Part shown: one piece after another, positions 60,513 through 64,000 of the stretch
How the letters are laid out: every line of letters begins with the position of its first letter
Position numbering within the stretch: position 1 is the stretch's first letter
Source of the DNA: Sepioteuthis lessoniana
Lineage: Eukaryota; Mollusca; Cephalopoda; Myopsida; Loliginidae
DNA length: 64,000 nucleotides
Assembly: GCA_963585895.1 (NCBI GenBank)
Contig: OY757904.1
Location: 159,610,896 to 159,674,895, forward strand
Direction: 5' to 3'
The notes under the pieces: model-generated
Databases searched by the model: none
The model's input: only the letters and a program-made list of their open reading frames with translations
What the model was told of the DNA's origin: nothing
Position numbers and translations under genes: made by a program

Positions 60513-60904
60513 ACTATTGGTATGGATCACTGATTTGTACCAGACAAGCTTAGAATTACTGCAGCTATGGCTTAAATAGTACAACTATTATTTTTCTAGG
60601 AGGGTGGCTTTGGCGTTAAATAACCCACGAAATTTGATATGTTATTTTACAAATAGATTTGAGGTTCAGTTTGCTAAAGTATAATCTTGTGGTGTTCTAT
60701 TATTTATTTCAACAAAGATCACATCTAAAAATAATGAAGACTTTGGTTGGAAACTATTTCATACCTTCGACATTGTTTTTTTCTTTTCTTTTGTCCCGGT
60801 TGATTTTTATCAATTCCTGCGTCAACAAAATCATCTTGTTAGATTAATTCTTAAGACATATGAAGGTAAGGAAAATACTCTCTACATTATTTTCTTTCAG
60901 TCAA
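60513..60904. other. AT-rich region, nothing recognised
   Basis: A short GGCGTTAAATAACCCACGAA at about 60612 is the SINE C tail block. Otherwise nothing recognised. Confidence 0.5.
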
Positions 60905-61115
60905 ATACCACCCTAGCTCTATCTCCTGTAGAGAGATAAGACCCCACCCACTTCAAATGGGGTTGTCATCTTGAGATCTGGATTGCCTTGATTTCCATTA
61001 TTCCCAGTTTCACTCTAACCGTGGAGTAATAGTACCAGTTAGATCCCCATTTATGGGTCAAATAATATTTAAAACTATTACTATTGGATAGAATAATTGA
61101 TACCATATAACTGTA
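60905..61115 (-). repeat. Dispersed repeat family D (partial)
   Basis: Reverse-oriented: TCTCCTGTAGAGAGATAAGA, CCATTATTCCCAGTTTCACT, TACCAGTTAGATCCCC and ATTGATACCATATAACTG. Confidence 0.55.
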
Positions 61116-61119
61116 AATT

Positions 61120-61156
61120 ATTATATATATACCATATATGTATACAATTTATATAT

Positions 61157-61197
<41 letters not shown>

Positions 61198-61385
61198 TAT
61201 ATATATACATATACATATATATATATACCATATATATATACCATATATATGGTATATATATATATATATACCATATATATGTATATATATATATATATAT
61301 ATATACCATATATATATGTATATACCATATATATATATATACCATATATATATGGTATATATATATATATATATATACCATATAT
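61120..61385. repeat. (TA)n satellite-like array with palindromic CCATATATATGG units
   Basis: Long TA runs punctuated by TACCATATATATGGTA-type palindromes at about 20-60-bp intervals. Confidence 0.85.
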
Positions 61386-61701
61386 ACATATCATCATCAT
61401 CATCATCATCATATCGCGCTGGTAGCACGGATATCCCTGAACCTTTCTCGCCACTCCTCCCTATCGTTCATCGCCCTAGGTAGGTCTTCAGGACAACATC
61501 CTGTATCCTCACATAGCTGCTGAATGTACGTTCGAGCTGGTCGTCCTGCTTTTGCGCGGCCATGTGTGGGGATCCATAAGAGTACATCTCTTATGAGTTC
61601 ATCTCTGCTTCTCCAGCAGTGTCCCGCATGTCTGGTTCGTCTAACTTGAATAGTTTTCGTGATAGGGGGCAGGTGGCCGTACAGTTGGTGTCTTGTGGGG
61701 T
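61386..61701 (-). pseudogene. RTE-like LINE 3' terminal fragment with (ATG)n tail
   Basis: The minus strand encodes HCWRSRDELIRDVLLW, GRPARTYIQQLCEDTGCCPE and DREEWRERFRDIRA. It ends in an (ATG)n tail ((CAT)n at 61391-61412 on plus). The 5' truncation is at 61701, directly against the plus-strand LINE 5' region. Confidence 0.85.
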
Positions 61702-61703
61702 TA

Positions 61704-62428
61704 AATGCTGAATTTTACAAAATGTTATGATGTATTTTGTTTGTGAAATAATGCTTAAACTATGCGTTTTAAATGTAAAGACACGCTTAGTCTACTATAA
61801 AGCCAAATTGATGTTAGTCTTTCCAAATGTCAGCGAACAAGGCAGAATGTTTTTGAATCTCTTCTATCGAATAATTAAAAAAATCGTAAAGAAAGCCCTA
61901 ACAGTAGTTTAGAAGAAAAAGAAAAAGCCTAAAACACCTAATGCTACCACAGCCCCCCCAAGAGAAAGGGAAAAAGAAAAAAAAGGAAAAAGAAAAAAAA
62001 ATGAAATGAATTCCCCCCGCCCAGTAGACCGCCTCCAAAGCTACCTAAAATTTCAGTAGTAAATAAAAGTCAAAACGAAGAAGAAGCATTTGAACTCAGG
62101 AGCCTACTGGAAGAAATATATCAATATTGGTCTGTATGTCTTTAAGTCCTATCAATTTAAAATGCTGAATTTTACAAAATGTTATGCTGTATTTTGTTTG
62201 TGAAATAATGCTTAAACTATGCGTTTTAAATGTAAAGACACGCTTAGTCTACTATAAAGCCAAATTGATGTTAGTCTTTCCAAATGTCAGCGAACAAGGC
62301 AAAATGTTTTTGAATCTCTTCTATCGAATAATTTAAAAATTCGTAAAGAAAGCCCTAACAGTAGTTTAGAAGAAAAAGAAAAAGCCTAAAACACCTAATG
62401 CTACCACAGCCCCCCCCCAAGAGAAAGG
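61704..62428 (+). repeat. Two ~266-bp direct repeats, 457-bp period, upstream of the LINE ORF
   Basis: 61704-61969 and 62161-62428 are almost identical, from AATGCTGAATTTTACAAAAT to GCCCCCCC-AAGAGAAAGG. The spacer 61970-62160 is A-rich. A frame of 61 codons (61727-61912) in copy 1 has no known domain. The position in front of a LINE ORF suggests tandem 5' UTR monomers. Confidence 0.75.
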
Positions 62429-62899
62429 AAAAAAAAAAAAAATTTTTAAGCTCTATAATTCCTGAAGCCTGCTAGGTTCCCAATTGTAGTAAAAGAAATA
62501 AATAAATAAATAAATAAAAAGCCTAGGAAAAGTCCCAATACAGCAAAAAAAAAAAAAAAAAAAAAAGAAGCAAAATCAGCACCAGTGAAAGTCATACGAA
62601 AGTACCTTAATGTTGGACTTTAACTAAGCTAAAACTTAAAACTTAAACCAAAATTACCCCCCATTTTTTTTTCTCTCTCTTGTTTTTTTTTTTTTTTGCG
62701 TACACACGGGAAGCAGCATGATGTACGTAAAGGTATTTGAATAAACCCATGGATGACCAAACTCAATACCCAAACGGGTCCTGGACGTGAGTTTGACGAC
62801 TTTACGCTCAGGATCGTTCGTTCAATCGGGGAACTACTGCTGCTCCTCTATAAGAGTGGCTTCTATAGAAGAGAATAAAACAGCCATCGAAAGATAACC
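62429..62899 (+). other. LINE 5' UTR
   Basis: A-rich tracts (an (AATA)n-like run at 62495-62517 and a poly-A at about 62545-62566) lead into sequence homologous to 56160-56480 on the minus strand (GGAAGCAGCATG, GAACTACTGCTGCTC, GTGGCTTCTAT). An in-frame TAA at 62876-62878 precedes the ATG. Confidence 0.65.
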
Positions 62900-64000
62900 A
62901 TGACCCACACTCAAACCACATACACAAACCGCATCGCTCTTCGCGCGGGTAAAAAAAGGGCGCGTCCTGCTGAGGTTGGAGCCCTGGCCTCAGTGTTCGA
63001 AAAATTAGCTACAGAGCTCAAACAATCAAAACTACTAAAATGCAAGCAAACAATACAAATAGCCACATTTAACGTAAGAACCTTAAATAGAATAGGACAA
63101 CTCCCAGAGCTAATCGCATCGGACGAAGAACATAAGATAGACATAATATGCATACAAGAACACAGATACACGCACACCGAAGATATCAAATATCACGAAA
63201 CTGGCAATGGCTGGTCGCTCGCCACTGTATCCGCATGGAAAAATTCTGTCAACGCCACAGTAGGAGGGGTAGGATTACTTATAGGACCTAGAGCATTAAA
63301 AACGCTTAATAGCGTTGAGAAAATACAACCTAGAATGATGGCAGCTACATTTAACGGAAACCCCAGAGCAACAATCATCTCATGCTACAGCCCCACCAAT
63401 GTTAGTGAAGAAAATGAACTAGTCACCTTCTACGATGAGTTATCCTCATTAGTGCGTAGCATCCCGAAACACAACATGTTAGTCATTGGCGGAGACATGA
63501 ATGCCCAAATCGGGAAAAACGGAAACAACAAATACAGCCTCCACAACACGTCAAATAGGAATGGGCAACATCTAACAGATTTCATGATAGAAAATAGATT
63601 AGCATGCCTCAATACAAACTACCAAAAAAGAGAGGGCAAACTATGGACATACACGTACGCAAACAATACTAAAGCTCAGATATACTACGTCCTTATAAAC
63701 AAGAAATGGAAAAATAGTGCACTGAACTGCGAGGCATACTCCTCTTTTGAGGGTGTGTCCACCGATCACCGAATAGTCACGGCGAAAATACGGTTAAGCC
63801 TACGAAAAAACGCCAAACGAACAGCGACCACCAAACACTATGACTGGGCCCTATTAAACAACAAAGACATAAGAGATAAATACGTATTAGAATTAAGAAA
63901 CAGATTCGAAACACTACAAGAAAAGACGGAAAAAAGTACATCAAACGACGAATACGAAAATTTCGTCAATGCACACCTCGAGGCAGCAGCAAAATACATT
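62900..64000 (+). CDS. RTE-like LINE ORF, AP-endonuclease domain (cut by window end)
   Basis: A continuous frame of 367 codons that is still open at position 64000. The ATG at 62900 is the first after the in-frame TAA at 62876. After a basic ~50-residue lead comes an apurinic endonuclease-like (EEP family) domain, which in LINEs nicks target DNA to prime reverse transcription. Conserved positions seen: N58 (IATFNV), E87 (IICIQE), Y163 (SCYSPTN), D199 and N201 (GGDMNAQIG), D289-H290 (STDHRIV). The residue expected to be Asp in the AQIDY block is Y262 (TAC at 63683-63685); the other copy in this window has D there. The region after the domain (LRNRFETLQE, NFVNAHLEAAAK) leads to the RT, outside the window. 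Length and intact frame suggest the youngest LINE here. Confidence 0.88.
   Translation, partial: MTHTQTTYTNRIALRAGKKRARPAEVGALASVFEKLATELKQSKLLKCKQTIQIATFNVRTLNRIGQLPELIASDEEHKIDIICIQEHRYTHTEDIKYHETGNGWSLATVSAWKNSVNATVGGVGLLIGPRALKTLNSVEKIQPRMMAATFNGNPRATIISCYSPTNVSEENELVTFYDELSSLVRSIPKHNMLVIGGDMNAQIGKNGNNKYSLHNTSNRNGQHLTDFMIENRLACLNTNYQKREGKLWTYTYANNTKAQIYYVLINKKWKNSALNCEAYSSFEGVSTDHRIVTAKIRLSLRKNAKRTATTKHYDWALLNNKDIRDKYVLELRNRFETLQEKTEKSTSNDEYENFVNAHLEAAAKYI

Noticed and set aside
61081..61523. Overlapping Tyr/Ile-rich open frames of more than 80 codons
   Set aside because: Translation of a (TA)n array. The only real coding trace is the LINE C-terminus on the minus strand.
62900..64000. 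Host AP endonuclease (APEX-type) gene
   Set aside because: The sequence groups with the degenerate LINE copy at 55321-56480, is followed by the LINE linker, and has a LINE-type 5' region, so it is a retrotransposon domain.

Overview
This 64 kb window is eukaryotic, AT-rich and dominated by repeats. I found no intact host gene. The content is transposon wreckage, tRNA-derived SINEs and long (AT)n, (CA)n and (GA)n microsatellites. The combination of elements suggests an invertebrate, most likely a cephalopod mollusc such as an octopus: RTE-like LINEs ending in (ATG)n, R2/Dong-like LINEs, a Penelope-like element, internally deleted mariners and several tRNA SINE families. That assignment is inference from the mobile-element repertoire, not from a marker gene.

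Layout. Position 1-400 holds the reverse transcriptase (RT) of an RTE-like LINE on the minus strand, cut by the window edge. From 2.7 to 17.7 kb, copies of an unclassified ~450-bp repeat ('family D') alternate with tRNA-SINEs (B and C) and one mariner deletion derivative at 7.4-8.2 kb. From 18.5 to 24.2 kb lies a dense nest: a minus-strand LINE with a restriction-like endonuclease (RLE); stacked 3' ends of the same LINE separated by (ATT)n, one of them split by a 606-bp insertion with a 9-bp target-site duplication (TSD); an RTE-like LINE split by a 1,318-bp TG...CA element with a 4-bp TSD; and a palindromic Penelope 3' end. From 26.7 to 31.4 kb, two LINE remnants are each interrupted by a SINE with a clear TSD. 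From 32 to 38 kb there is a recent 0.65-kb segmental duplication, giant alternating purine-pyrimidine microsatellites and the second mariner. From 40 to 50 kb are another LINE, family D, and SINEs A and B.

From 50.8 to 56.5 kb there is a three-layer nest on the minus strand. A near-full-length Penelope-like element (RT plus GIY-YIG nuclease, 264-bp direct repeats, 7-bp TSD) sits inside a ~0.78-kb LTR-like element (TGTT...AACA), which sits inside an RTE-like LINE. From 57.3 to 61.7 kb are another dead LINE, the third mariner, family D, and a LINE 3' end with its (ATG)n tail. From 61.7 to 64 kb is the 5' part of an RTE-like LINE on the plus strand: two ~266-bp direct repeats (period 457 bp), a 5' UTR, and an open frame from 62900 to the window end encoding an AP-endonuclease domain.

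Most notable: all three mariner copies share one internal deletion whose junction is filled by exactly three TTAGGG telomere-type repeats (18 bp). They are therefore descendants of a single repair product that was later mobilised. Also notable are a tRNA-like A-box/B-box promoter built into the Penelope 3' region in both copies, and an intact LINE endonuclease frame in which a conserved aspartate has become tyrosine.
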